Positions 1 to 10,600 of a stretch of DNA of 64,000 nucleotides are shown in pieces (position 1 is the first letter of the stretch; the number at the start of each line of letters is the position of its first letter). The notes under the pieces are model-generated. The model saw only the letters and a program-made list of their open reading frames with translations. It made no database searches and had not been told where the DNA came from. The stretch spans positions 62,001 through 126,000 of the forward strand of contig NZ_VZAD01000013.1 of assembly GCF_009495355.1 (NCBI RefSeq), read 5' to 3'. This stretch comes from Segatella copri. GTDB taxonomy: Bacteria > Bacteroidota > Bacteroidia > Bacteroidales > Bacteroidaceae. A program made the translations under genes and the position numbers.

Positions 1-2558
1 TGTCGGAAAGCGGCATTGAGACCATCAACCCTCGCGACATCCAGAGCATCGACATTCTGAAAGATGCCTCAGCCACAGCCATCTATGGTAGCCGTGGAGC
101 CAACGGTGTTGTGCTCGTTACTACCAAGCAGGGCGAATCGGGCAAAGCCAAAGTGAGCTACAACGGCACCATGACCTTCGAAACTCTCGAAGACTACTCA
201 CGACAGATGAACTCGGCAGAATACATAGAATGGCGCAGATGGTCGTACTACTATCTGAACCCTGACAGATATCCACGTGCCGACCAACCTACGATAGAGA
301 ACGACCGTGAGATATTCAAGGCTGAGGCCGACCCTACAGCATGGAACAATATTATGAAAGGATGGGAAGGCGGAACATGGGACGGCTCTAAAGTGCCAAC
401 ATTCGACTGGCAGGACATGGTAACACAAACCGGTATTACCCACGAACACACACTCAGCGTGAGCGGAGGAAACGACAAAATCAAAAGCTATCTTTCTTTC
501 GGAATCCTCGACAACAAGGGAACTATCCGCGGACAGAGCTATCGCCGCTACTCTTCCAAGATAAGCGTTGACGCCAAGCCTGCCAAATGGTTTAACCTGG
601 GAGCCAACATCAATGGTTCTTACGGTCTGCAGCAATATGGTTCTACAGCCAGCTCACAAGGTTCGCTGCTCAAGGGCTTGCCATCCAACCTTTACTATGC
701 TGCCACAAGCGAATTCCCCTATGCACAACCCTACGATGAGGACGGCAACCGTATCACCAACCCTGGTGGCGACGATATGGTAAGAAATATCGCCGACGAG
801 TGGAAACACAGTACCAACGAGCGCCGTATGTTCCGCGTCATCGCCAGCCTCTACGCACAGGTAGACTTGGGCGAAATATGGGAACCTCTCAATGGTCTTC
901 GCTATCGCCTCAACTTCGGTCCTGACTTCCGTTATCGCCGCACAGGAACATTCCGCGACAAGGAGTCAACCAGCAGCCAGGGACAGAACCATGCCTCCAA
1001 CGCCAACAACTCCAACGTATCGTGGACCATGGACAACCTGATCTACTACAACCGCGACTTCGGACAGCACTCGCTCGGACTCACCCTGCTCGAGAGTGCC
1101 ACCAAGTACCGCAAGGAAGGTTCCAGCTTAGCAGCCAACGGCATTCCTTACGAGCCTTCTATGTGGAACGCATTGGACAAATCGCAGATTTCACAGCTTT
1201 CCGACTGGGGTACAGACCTCGTAGAACGCCAGTTGCTCTCTTACATGATACGTGCAAACTATAGCTTCGCCGACAAATATCTGCTTACATTGAGCGGACG
1301 ATGGGATGGCGCCTCACAGCTTGCTGACGGCCATAAATGGGCTTTCTTCCCCAGTGCTGCCTTAGGCTGGAATATGCAACAAGAAGATTTCCTCAAGGAC
1401 GTAAGCTGGATCAGCCAGTTGAAACTTCGCCTTGGCGTCGGTGTGACAGGCAACTCTGCCATCGATCCCTACCAGACCAAGGGTGGCGTGGCTTCGCTCT
1501 TCTACCCCTTCGGCAGCAGCCTGCAGCCAGGTTATGCACCTTCTGAGCCTATCGTTGCTGACGGAAACCTGCCAATGGCCAACACCGCCTTGGGATGGGA
1601 GAAAACCACACAATGGAACCTCGGTATTGATTTCAGCTTCCTTAAAGGACGCATCGGTGGTGTCATCGATATTTACACATCTAAGACCAAAGACTTGCTC
1701 ATGCAGATGAGCATTCCATCTATCAATGGCTACAAAAACACATGGGCAAACATCGGTGAGACTTCCAACAAGGGTATCGACATTACCCTCAACACAGTCA
1801 ACATCACCAACAAGGACTTCAGCTGGACCACATCGCTCAATGTTTCTTATCAGAAAGACAAGATCGACAAGCTCGCCAATGGCAAGGAAGACGATATCAA
1901 CAACAACCTCTTCATCGGTGAGGCCATCAACTCGCTGTACGATTATCAGTTTGGCGGCATCTGGCAACCAGAAGACGCTGAGCTCATGGCCAAGTTCAAT
2001 GAAAACGGCAACAAGTTCTCGGCAGGTATGATTCGCCCCGTCGACCAGAACGGCGACAACCGCATCGATCCTAACAACGACCGCGTAGTGATAGGAAACA
2101 CCAATCCACACTGGATATTGGGTATGACCAACACCTTTACCTACAAAGGCTTCGACCTCAGCTTCATGCTCTACGGCAGATTCGGCTACAAGGTGAGCAC
2201 AGGCGGCGAGTGGCAGGGCGGACGCTACATGCAGCGTGCCATCAACTACTACAATGAGAACAACCACCATTCAGAATACCAGAAGCCTATCTACAACATC
2301 GGTGGCGGCGACAGCTACTACAAAATTGCAGGCTACAAGGATGGCGGATTCATCAAGGTACGCAACATCTCGCTCGGCTACACATTCCCCAAGGAACTCA
2401 TCAGCCATCTCGGTGTGAGCAACCTTCGCGTTTATGTACAGGCCAAGAATCCATTTAGAATCTACTCGGCAGTGAAGTTCCTCGAACTCGATGCCACACA
2501 GGCCTATACTTCCAACTGGAACCGCGGCTGGACCATCGGCTTGAATCTTGACTTCTAA
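1..2558 (+). CDS. susC: SusC/RagA-family TonB-dependent outer-membrane transporter, 3' part
   Basis: The reading frame is already open at the window edge, so the start, signal peptide, carboxypeptidase-like domain and most of the plug are outside. The first visible residues carry the end of the plug, with the family signature around [15 protein letters not shown]. The rest is the beta-barrel, and the protein ends in aromatic residues (GLNLDF) as expected for an outer-membrane barrel. SusC proteins import glycans or peptides using TonB energy, with a SusD lipoprotein as lid. susD follows after 27 nt, so the two are one operon. The substrate cannot be told, because no glycoside hydrolase or regulator lies in view. 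Translation in this frame runs from base 3. Confidence 0.96.
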   Translation, partial: SESGIETINPRDIQSIDILKDASATAIYGSRGANGVVLVTTKQGESGKAKVSYNGTMTFETLEDYSRQMNSAEYIEWRRWSYYYLNPDRYPRADQPTIENDREIFKAEADPTAWNNIMKGWEGGTWDGSKVPTFDWQDMVTQTGITHEHTLSVSGGNDKIKSYLSFGILDNKGTIRGQSYRRYSSKISVDAKPAKWFNLGANINGSYGLQQYGSTASSQGSLLKGLPSNLYYAATSEFPYAQPYDEDGNRITNPGGDDMVRNIADEWKHSTNERRMFRVIASLYAQVDLGEIWEPLNGLRYRLNFGPDFRYRRTGTFRDKESTSSQGQNHASNANNSNVSWTMDNLIYYNRDFGQHSLGLTLLESATKYRKEGSSLAANGIPYEPSMWNALDKSQISQLSDWGTDLVERQLLSYMIRANYSFADKYLLTLSGRWDGASQLADGHKWAFFPSAALGWNMQQEDFLKDVSWISQLKLRLGVGVTGNSAIDPYQTKGGVASLFYPFGSSLQPGYAPSEPIVADGNLPMANTALGWEKTTQWNLGIDFSFLKGRIGGVIDIYTSKTKDLLMQMSIPSINGYKNTWANIGETSNKGIDITLNTVNITNKDFSWTTSLNVSYQKDKIDKLANGKEDDINNNLFIGEAINSLYDYQFGGIWQPEDAELMAKFNENGNKFSAGMIRPVDQNGDNRIDPNNDRVVIGNTNPHWILGMTNTFTYKGFDLSFMLYGRFGYKVSTGGEWQGGRYMQRAINYYNENNHHSEYQKPIYNIGGGDSYYKIAGYKDGGFIKVRNISLGYTFPKELISHLGVSNLRVYVQAKNPFRIYSAVKFLELDATQAYTSNWNRGWTIGLNLDF

Positions 2559-2585
2559 AAATCTAAAAAAGAAAGGAAACTAACA

Positions 2586-4535
2586 ATGAAAAATAAATAT
2601 ATACTGAACGCACTGATATTAGGAACTCTCTCTATGAGTACTATTTCGTGCAGCGATTTCCTCAATGAGGAACTTACGACCAAGCGTAACACAGAATATC
2701 TGAAGACAGAAGAAGGAGTAGCCGACCTGTCGGTAGCTCTCTACGAGAACTTACGCTATCATTTTTCCAAAGAAAACTGTATAGCATTCACAGAGAATGG
2801 AGTTGACGAGTTCACAGTGGGAGGAGACGGATCCAACGCTTCGTGGAACAGCTACGACGGAAACTATGGTCCTACTGTAACAAGCAACTCTACCAAGCCC
2901 GAAGATCTATGGGACGAGATGTATGTAGGCATCAGCAATGCCAATACCCTCATACAGAACGTGAAGGAAGGCGGCTTCACCAGTGTTGCCACCATGGAAC
3001 ATTTAGGTGAGGCATACTTCTTGCGTGGCTTCAACTACTATACACTTGTTGCACAGTTTGGCGGTGTGCCGCTCAAGCTCACACCAAGCACCACACCGCA
3101 GCGCGAGTTTACACGTGCTTCGGCAGAAGACTGCTACAAACAGATAGTGGAAGACCTGAAACAGGCTTACACACTGTTGCCCGCCACAGCAACCAAAACT
3201 GGCCAGATGACCAAAGATGCCGCTGCCCACTTCCTTGCCAAAACACTGCTTTCAAGAGTTAGCGAGCGCAACGACGACTGGAACGCAAGTTACAAGGAAC
3301 AAGACCTGAAAGACTGTCTCACCTATGCTCAGGAAGTAATCAGCCACCATGCCCTTGCGCCCAACTATTCTGACCTCTGGAACTACACTGGTCCTGACGG
3401 AGCCAACGAGAAGCTTGATGAGATTATCCTCGCAGCCCAGTTCAACGCAGACAAGTCGGGCAATACAGGCAACAGCTACAACCAGACTCACCTTTACTAC
3501 ATCTCCATCTACAAGGATCTGCCTTACATGAAGCGCGACATTCCTGGAGAGCGTGAGTATCAGCGTCTGCGCACTTCCTACTACACTTACGATGTGTACG
3601 ACAAAGTCAACGACTCCCGTTTCTGGAAGAGCTTCAAGACCAAGGCTGCTGTCAACAACCCAAAGAACAGCACTTATTACAAGAAGGGCGACCTCGGAGT
3701 GATGTACGTCATCAACAAGCCTGGCGACACACGATATTCCAACGTTAGAATGAACGACGAGGTTGTCTATTCCAAGACAGGCAAGACCATTCCTACAGTC
3801 TTTGTGGCTTATCCTGCCAACAAGAACCAGGCTGGCGACAATGCGATGCTTGACTTCACCCAGTTCTATCCCTCACTGAGCAAGTTTATCGACGGCTATC
3901 GTGAGAGCGTGACCGACCGTGTAGGAACACGCGACGGCATCTTGGCAAGAGTGGGCGAAACTTATCTCATCGCTGCCGAAGCTTTAGTTCGCCAGGGCAA
4001 ATATCAAGAAGCCTTGGGCTACATCAACACGCTGCGCGACCGTGCCGCATACAAACAGGGCGAAGACCGTGAGCATCACGTCGATGGTGGCGCTGCCTAC
4101 AAGTCTGGAGCTCCAGGCTACAAGGACAACGGCGAGAACACTTATATGGCAGAATGTTCATACTACGAGTCAAACGGAATAGCCGAAACCACAGCTCCTA
4201 CAAGTCTCAAGATAACAGACATCAACAATCTGCCTGCCGAAGACGAAGCTGTCATCCGCAAGCTCGGCTATACATCTGCCTACGACCGCATGCTCTGCTT
4301 AGTTCTCAACGAGCGTACACGCGAACTTTGCGGCGAATTCCAGCGTTGGCAAGACCTGGCACGCACCAAGACACTCGTTGCCCGCGCACGTGCTTTCAAC
4401 TCTATCGCCGCAGCCAACATCAAGGACTACATGGTGCTCCGTCCTATTCCTCAGACTTATCTCGATGGAATACAGAAGAACGGACATGCCCTTACTGCTG
4501 AGGAGAAACAAGAACAGCAGAATCCAGGATGGTAA
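2586..4535 (+). CDS. susD: SusD/RagB-family outer-membrane lipoprotein
   Basis: The 649-aa protein starts with a lipoprotein signal ending at STISC, so Cys22 should be lipidated. The body has the SusD layout: an N-terminal RagB/SusD helical part with TPR-like helices (EAYFLRGFNYYTLVAQFGG) and a C-terminal half ending with the typical arginine-rich helix ERTRELCGEFQRWQDLAR. SusD proteins sit on the cell surface, bind the nutrient and cover the SusC barrel. The gene lies 27 nt behind susC and a strong hairpin terminator follows it, so the visible operon is only the pair. The ligand is unknown. Confidence 0.95.
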   Translation: MKNKYILNALILGTLSMSTISCSDFLNEELTTKRNTEYLKTEEGVADLSVALYENLRYHFSKENCIAFTENGVDEFTVGGDGSNASWNSYDGNYGPTVTSNSTKPEDLWDEMYVGISNANTLIQNVKEGGFTSVATMEHLGEAYFLRGFNYYTLVAQFGGVPLKLTPSTTPQREFTRASAEDCYKQIVEDLKQAYTLLPATATKTGQMTKDAAAHFLAKTLLSRVSERNDDWNASYKEQDLKDCLTYAQEVISHHALAPNYSDLWNYTGPDGANEKLDEIILAAQFNADKSGNTGNSYNQTHLYYISIYKDLPYMKRDIPGEREYQRLRTSYYTYDVYDKVNDSRFWKSFKTKAAVNNPKNSTYYKKGDLGVMYVINKPGDTRYSNVRMNDEVVYSKTGKTIPTVFVAYPANKNQAGDNAMLDFTQFYPSLSKFIDGYRESVTDRVGTRDGILARVGETYLIAAEALVRQGKYQEALGYINTLRDRAAYKQGEDREHHVDGGAAYKSGAPGYKDNGENTYMAECSYYESNGIAETTAPTSLKITDINNLPAEDEAVIRKLGYTSAYDRMLCLVLNERTRELCGEFQRWQDLARTKTLVARARAFNSIAAANIKDYMVLRPIPQTYLDGIQKNGHALTAEEKQEQQNPGW

Positions 4536-4589
4536 GTTTCCACGGAAGTTTAAGAACTAACGAAACGCTACACCTTAATTAATATATAT

Positions 4590-4627
4590 ATAGGGGCGAG
4601 ATTGCAAAGATGCAATCTCGCCCCTAT
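4590..4627. terminator. Bidirectional terminator between susD and sprA
   Basis: A perfect 17-bp inverted repeat (GGGGCGAGATTGCA core at 4593-4606, complement at 4611-4624, extended by ATA/TAT) encloses an AAGA loop. It lies between two convergent genes and is followed by T-rich sequence on the plus strand, so it can serve both. Confidence 0.88.
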
Positions 4628-4658
4628 TCTTTCATTTCACTATCTTCCCGAAACATCC

Positions 4659-7600
4659 TTATCTCGTCAGCGAGAACTTGACACTCAGACCGAAGTCCTG
4701 CGTAGTGGTGGGATAACTGCTGCTCGAAAGCAGAGGAGTGTTGGTCTGACGGTCGTAGTAGAAGCTCATGGTGAGGAGCCGGTTGAGGGTGTAATCGGCC
4801 GAGAAACTCAGCTTGAGCGCCTTGTTTCCGCTGCTGGCACTGCTCACCATAGAGGCTATGTCGCGCACGATGGCAGCCTGACGGCGGAAGCTGAAATCAA
4901 GACGCAGGTTGAGGTTCTGGTTGGTTCCAGAGTTGCGGTTGCTGGCGGCCACGTTGCTCTGATTTTTGTTCTTTCCCTTCGACTTGATGGCTCGCTTTCC
5001 CCTGCCGAAAAGGCTGAGGTTGTTGAGACGATAGCCCATTCCTACGACCCAGTCCTTGCTGAGCGCCTCGTTCACCTGCACACTCGTCATACTGAGACTC
5101 AGCACGCGCGTCTGACGATACTCAGCCTTGAGCGTCATATTGTTGTTGAACGTCATGTCGACACCCATGAGTGGCGAGAACGACTCGTTGATGCTTACCT
5201 GCGAGATATTGAACATACTGCTCGGTGTGACACTGCCTGTCGCCGTGTCGTCGATGAAGCCTATTCCGTTCATATACTCCTGGAAGGTGCTGTAGGTGTT
5301 GTAGCTTCCTATGGCGAAGATGCTCTTATAGGAGTGGTTGATGTTGATGCTCTTGAAGTGGTCGCGTAGCCAGGGCAGCTTGCCCAGTCCGCTGTAACGG
5401 ACAGTCCAGTTGGGCAGCAGACGGCTGAGTGCGGGGAAGAGCGAGAGCGACGAGCCTCCCATGCTGGTATAGGCATCAAGGAACGCCGGAATCATCACGT
5501 CGCCGCTGTACTTGTTGACAGGCGTGCGCGAAGCATCAAACTTGCCTCCAGCCAGAGCCGACCCTGCCGGATAGACTGCGTCGGCATAACGCGCCTCCAC
5601 CTTGTTGCGGTAAGACTCGAGCGAGTTGACAAACTTTTCGAAAGTCTTGCTCTTGTAGCCGCTGCTTGCCGAGCCCATTCCCTCGAAGGCAGAGCCTATC
5701 GAGATGGTAGTCATGGTGAAGGTTCCGCTCTCCGTGGTGGGCGTTCCCTCGTACATGTACTGCATGCTCTTCTGCACAGTCTTGGTGCGCGAGGCGTTGA
5801 GGTCTATCTTGAGATTTCTCACCGGTTCGAGCGTCATGCGCAGTTGCAGGTCGTTGGTGGTACTGCTGGCAGCAGGTGTGGCGATGGTGTCGTTCACCAG
5901 GAGCCAGTCGTTGCGTCGTGCCTTGTCTATATAGCTGTCGTCCACCATACCGAAGGCGAAGTCGAGGCCTGGCGAGAGCACGCCCTGCTTGGTCTGTCCG
6001 AAGGCGTCGCCGATGGTGGGCAGGAATCCTGGCAGCGTGAGCTGATAGTTGTTGCGATAGGTGAAGCTGATGTTGCGCACCATCATGGCCGTGCGTGCCA
6101 CAGCCTGCATGGTCTTGTACCAGCCCTGGTTCTCGAGCGGTTCCTTCGGCAGCACGGTGAGTTTCACCTTGGTGGCAGTGTCTACCTTCGAGATGAGTTT
6201 TATCTGGTTGGCGTTCACCTTCTTGTATTTCAGTTTCATCACCTTTCCGTCCTCAGTCTTGGCGGTAACGATGAGTCGCTTGCTGTTCTTGCCGTGGTTC
6301 ACCTTGATGATGGTGTCGGGCATGAGCACCACTTCCTTCTCGAAGGCACGGCGGTTCTTGGGCAGTGCTTTCTTCTGCTGCTCTGCCTTCTTGTTCTGCT
6401 TGCTCCGCCATTGTTTCTCAGCCTCGTCGGGGTCTTTTCCGGCAGCCTCGGCTTCCTTTCTCACCTTTTGCAACTCCTGTTTCTGTCGCTGTGCCTCCTG
6501 CCTCTGCTTGGCTTTATCCTGCTTCTTGCGCTGCAGTTGCGATCTCGACGGCTCGCGGTCGAAGCGCTGGTTGGCCTTCTTGAGGAAGGGCACGTGGTTG
6601 TAGAGTTTCACCAGGTTGAACGATCCGTTGAGTGTCACGTCGCGGTTGGTGTTGATGGTGTTTCCGTAGTTGTTACCGTCCTCGTCGTCGGTTCCCTTGT
6701 TCCAGGAATAGGTCGAGTTGTAGTTGGCGTCGGCGTTCACCCAGTCGAATACGGGCAGCAGGTTGAGCGGCAACTGATAGGATGCGGTAAACGTCTGATT
6801 GTAGTCGAGCGGTGTACCGAGGTGCTTGATGCTTGTCCACACCGAGTCCTTCCAGGCATGATACTGGTCGGGATAGAGGTCTTTGTTGACGGGTGTGTAA
6901 GGCTCCTCTATCTGTGCGTGTGTGGCGCTTCGGAAGTTGGCGTGCAGGTTCTTGGTGAGGTCCCAGCGCACGGCGAACTCTCTGTTCCAGAGGAACTGCT
7001 GGCTGAACGAGAGCGGCAGCTGCGTGTTCTCTGTCGACTCCATGTCACGCTCCTGCAGCTCGTAGTAGTTGCGCGTCATCTCGGTGTTGAACGCCACATT
7101 CTGCGGCAGCCAGTTCAGTCCGAATCGCTTCAGTATGTCGAGCCACTTGCTGCGGTTCTTTATCTTCTTGAACGGCTCCCACGCCTTGTAGACCGGAGTC
7201 CACGAATAGTCGAGCGCTCCACGCCAGTTGTCCTCTTTCTCGTAAACGGTGGTCTCGCCCGTTGTGCGCTGGTGCGAGTGACTGTAGGAGAAGGAGAAGT
7301 TGGCAGGGTCGTATGGCATGGGGTGACGCTTGGTGGAGATTCCTACCCTTGCGTTGGAGATGGAGAAGTTGGTATTGGTGACCTTTGTCACGGCGATGCT
7401 CTCTATGGAGTCGCGCTCGTGTCGCGATCCAGCCGCGTCGAGTGCGTCCTTGAGTTCCATGTCGGTGTCCATCGGGTTGTACTTGGGCGAGGTCTTCTCC
7501 TTGGTGATGCTGTAATATAAAGGTATGCTCACCTTGGCCTTGTCGGGGAAGAACTTTCCGAGCTCGAGGTTGGTGGTGACGCTGTACGAGCTGTAGGTGT

Positions 7601-10600
7601 CGGTGGATCGGCTTGCCACTCCGTCCTCCAGACCGCCGAATCCCTCGCTCTGATATTTACCTGTGGCGTTGACGCTTCCCAGGTCAGAGAGCTGCACATT
7701 GAGGTTTCCGTTGGCAGCCCATCCGCCCTTGCTGTTGTGGTCGAGCAGACGCAGCTCGTTGACCCACACCTCCACACTCTTGATTTCTCCGGCGTTGTTG
7801 CGTACGCCTATCATCATGGTTTTCACCTCTCCGAGTGTAGGATTACCCATGATGGTGATCTTGTTGTTGGGATGGTTGGAGTCGTAGGCCGAATAGGGTG
7901 CCGAGAAGGAAGCCATGCCTTGCGACTTGGCCTGGTTGCGCGCCTTCTTGAGTGCGGTGAAGACGGTGAGCGCCACGTCGAGCATGTTCTCCTCGGGCCA
8001 CACGGCACGGCAGTCCTCGTAGCTGTATCGGCTGTAGTTGTTGCGTGCCGGTGTGAGCTTCAGCGGTATTTCGTACTCGTAGTAGTTGTTCTTGTAGTCG
8101 CTTCCCAGACGGATGAACACCGAAGCTTGGTTGTCCTGCAGCGAGGTGACGTCCTGCTCCAGGGCGTTGGCGTGAACAAACATCTGCATGCGCTTGTACT
8201 GTCGCAGGTCGAGGGTGGTGTTCTTGTACACCGCCTTGGCCTCGCCCGTGCTCAGGTTCTTGGCCACGAGGCTGAGCGACTGCTCGTTGGCCTCGACGAG
8301 CTGTGGCTGTGTGGGGTCTTGCTCGCGCTGTACGCCCGGTGGCAGCACGTAGTTGACAGGTGTCTTCTCGGCATTCTCCTCTATGCTCACCGCACTGGCC
8401 TCAAGCGTGCCGCTGTTGGCAGCGCCCAGCAGCTGGTCGTAGGTTCTCCACTCGCCCCTTACCAGGTCGAGTGTGCCGAAACGCAGCACGATGGGCTTGC
8501 GGAAGTTGGTGAGGAACATGCGCATGAAGCGTATGCTGGAGAAGTCGTTGATGTTGCCTTCCTTCTTCTCGTACTGGTCTACGGGAATGCGGAACTGATA
8601 CCAGGTGACGGTGGGCTTGCTGCCGTCGCGCAATGTGGGCGTGTAGCTTCGCTTGTCGACGATGAAGTTGGAGCCCACCTGCAGGTCTTCAGGTCGTATG
8701 CTCACGTGATACTGATAGTATTTCTCGTATTCGTTGAGGGTGAAGTCCTGGTTGATGTCCTCCACGTCGGGCGTCGACTTGTAGGAAGTGTCGTAGCTCT
8801 CGGTGCGGCTGTCGCTGTCGGGCGAGTTGCCCTGTGGGTTGTTGATAAACTTGTATCTGTACAGGATGGGTGCCTTCATCTGGTCCCAGTCGCTGCCACG
8901 GTAGTAGTGGTAGTCGTCGCGAGCAGGGTCATTGTAGATGCTGTCGAACACCGCCTGGTTCACCTTGCCCTGTATCTGGCTGAGATAGGCGTTCTTGTAG
9001 TAGTCGCGTTCCTCCTCGTCGTTGAGTCCGTTGAATCCCACGTCCTGCAGTGCGCGGCTTCCTTTCGTGGTGGCGAAGGCATAGGTCACGGTGCTCTGTG
9101 CGGGAATCTTTCCCCACTGTGTGTAGGTGAAGTTTGACGTTCCGTCCACGGGCATTCCGCTCTCATAGAATTTCTTTCCGTCGCGCAGGATGTCCTCGCT
9201 TATCTCGCCGAGGTTGATATAGAAGTCGCCGCCATACTGGGAAGCGTCGGCCTGCTCGCGCGAGTAGATGAAGGGGTCGAGCATCCAGAACTCGATGTAT
9301 TCCACGTTGGCCTGCTCGAAGTCGTTGGTGTCGAGTTTGCGCATCATGCCTCCCCAGTTCTGCTGTGGCATGGCGAGGGTTCCGTCGGGCTGCAGGTCGG
9401 GGTTGAAGTTATAAGGACCTGGCTCGGCAGGATAGTAGGCGAGGTTGAGCACGCTCAGCGTGTTGGTGGCTCCGCTGTAGGAGTTTTGCTGGCGCAGTGG
9501 GAAGAGCTCGCGCACATAGACCTCACGCACATAGTGGTTGGACAGCTGTGCCAGGTCGCTCTTGATGTGTCCTGGTGTGAGCGAGCTGCCCCGTCGTGTG
9601 AAGAGCGGGTCGATGGTGTACCAAGCCAGACGGCTGCGTCGGAATCCGCTGGTCAGCCCCGTCTTGTCGTTGTAGTCCTGACGGAAGTTTGACGAGGGCA
9701 CGCTGGAGAGCACCCACGATGTGGGCGACATGACGTCGATGGTGTTCTTGGTGTTCTCGAAGTCGTCGAGATAGGATGCGTTGTCCTGCGTTCCACTGGC
9801 CTGTCCGGCAAAGAGTTTGGCAAACTCGCCTGTGAACGAGATGTAGGATGGCTGCGTGAGGTGCAGGAACGGTATTTTGTCGAGCATGTTGGTGAGCCAC
9901 TGGCTCTCGCGCTTCCAGTTGAGGTTGAAGCCCACGAGGGTGTTTCTGAGAGGCTCTGCGCCCATGGTCACCTTGGTGGTGAGGGCCTGTTCGGTGAGGT
10001 GCTGCAGGGTTCCGCTGATCTGGAAGTTCTTCGAGAAGTCGTACTCCCAGTTCACGCCAAACATGGTTTTGCGCATCTGTCCGTAGTCGGTGTTGCTCTC
10101 GAGCGACACGTTGACGGGTGTTCCAGCGTCGATGATGCTTTGGTTGAGGATAGTCACCTCGCCGGCATTGTAGTCCACCGCGTAGTCGGAGCCTTCGGTG
10201 AGGGTCACACCTCCTGCCGTGACGAGCACCGAACCCTGTGGCACGTTGTATGCGCCTAAGGAGATGACGTTGGCGGAGGTTCCGCGAAACTGTCCCACAA
10301 GTTGAAATTTGTTCTTCTCGGCTATCTGCTTCGCCACGGTCTTGGTGCTGTCGTAGAGTTCGGTGAAGGCGTACTTTTTCGCCACCTCGTCGGCGATGCC
10401 CTTGCCCTTGAGATAGGTGTAGAGATAGCTTCCGAAAGGCTCGGCCTTGGGGATGAAGACGCGTCCTTCCGATACGGTGTAGCCAGCCACGTAGTCGTAG
10501 TAGCCGTTGCTGTGGGGATTGTTGTTGTTGTCGAGTCGGTCGGCTCCCAGCACCTTGATGATGGGCTGGTCTTTCACCTTCGCCTCGGGAATGTAGTTGA

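Noticed and set aside
1..4535. Polysaccharide utilisation locus with assignable substrate
   Set aside because: Only susC (partial) and susD are visible; no enzyme or regulator gene is in view, so no substrate is claimed.
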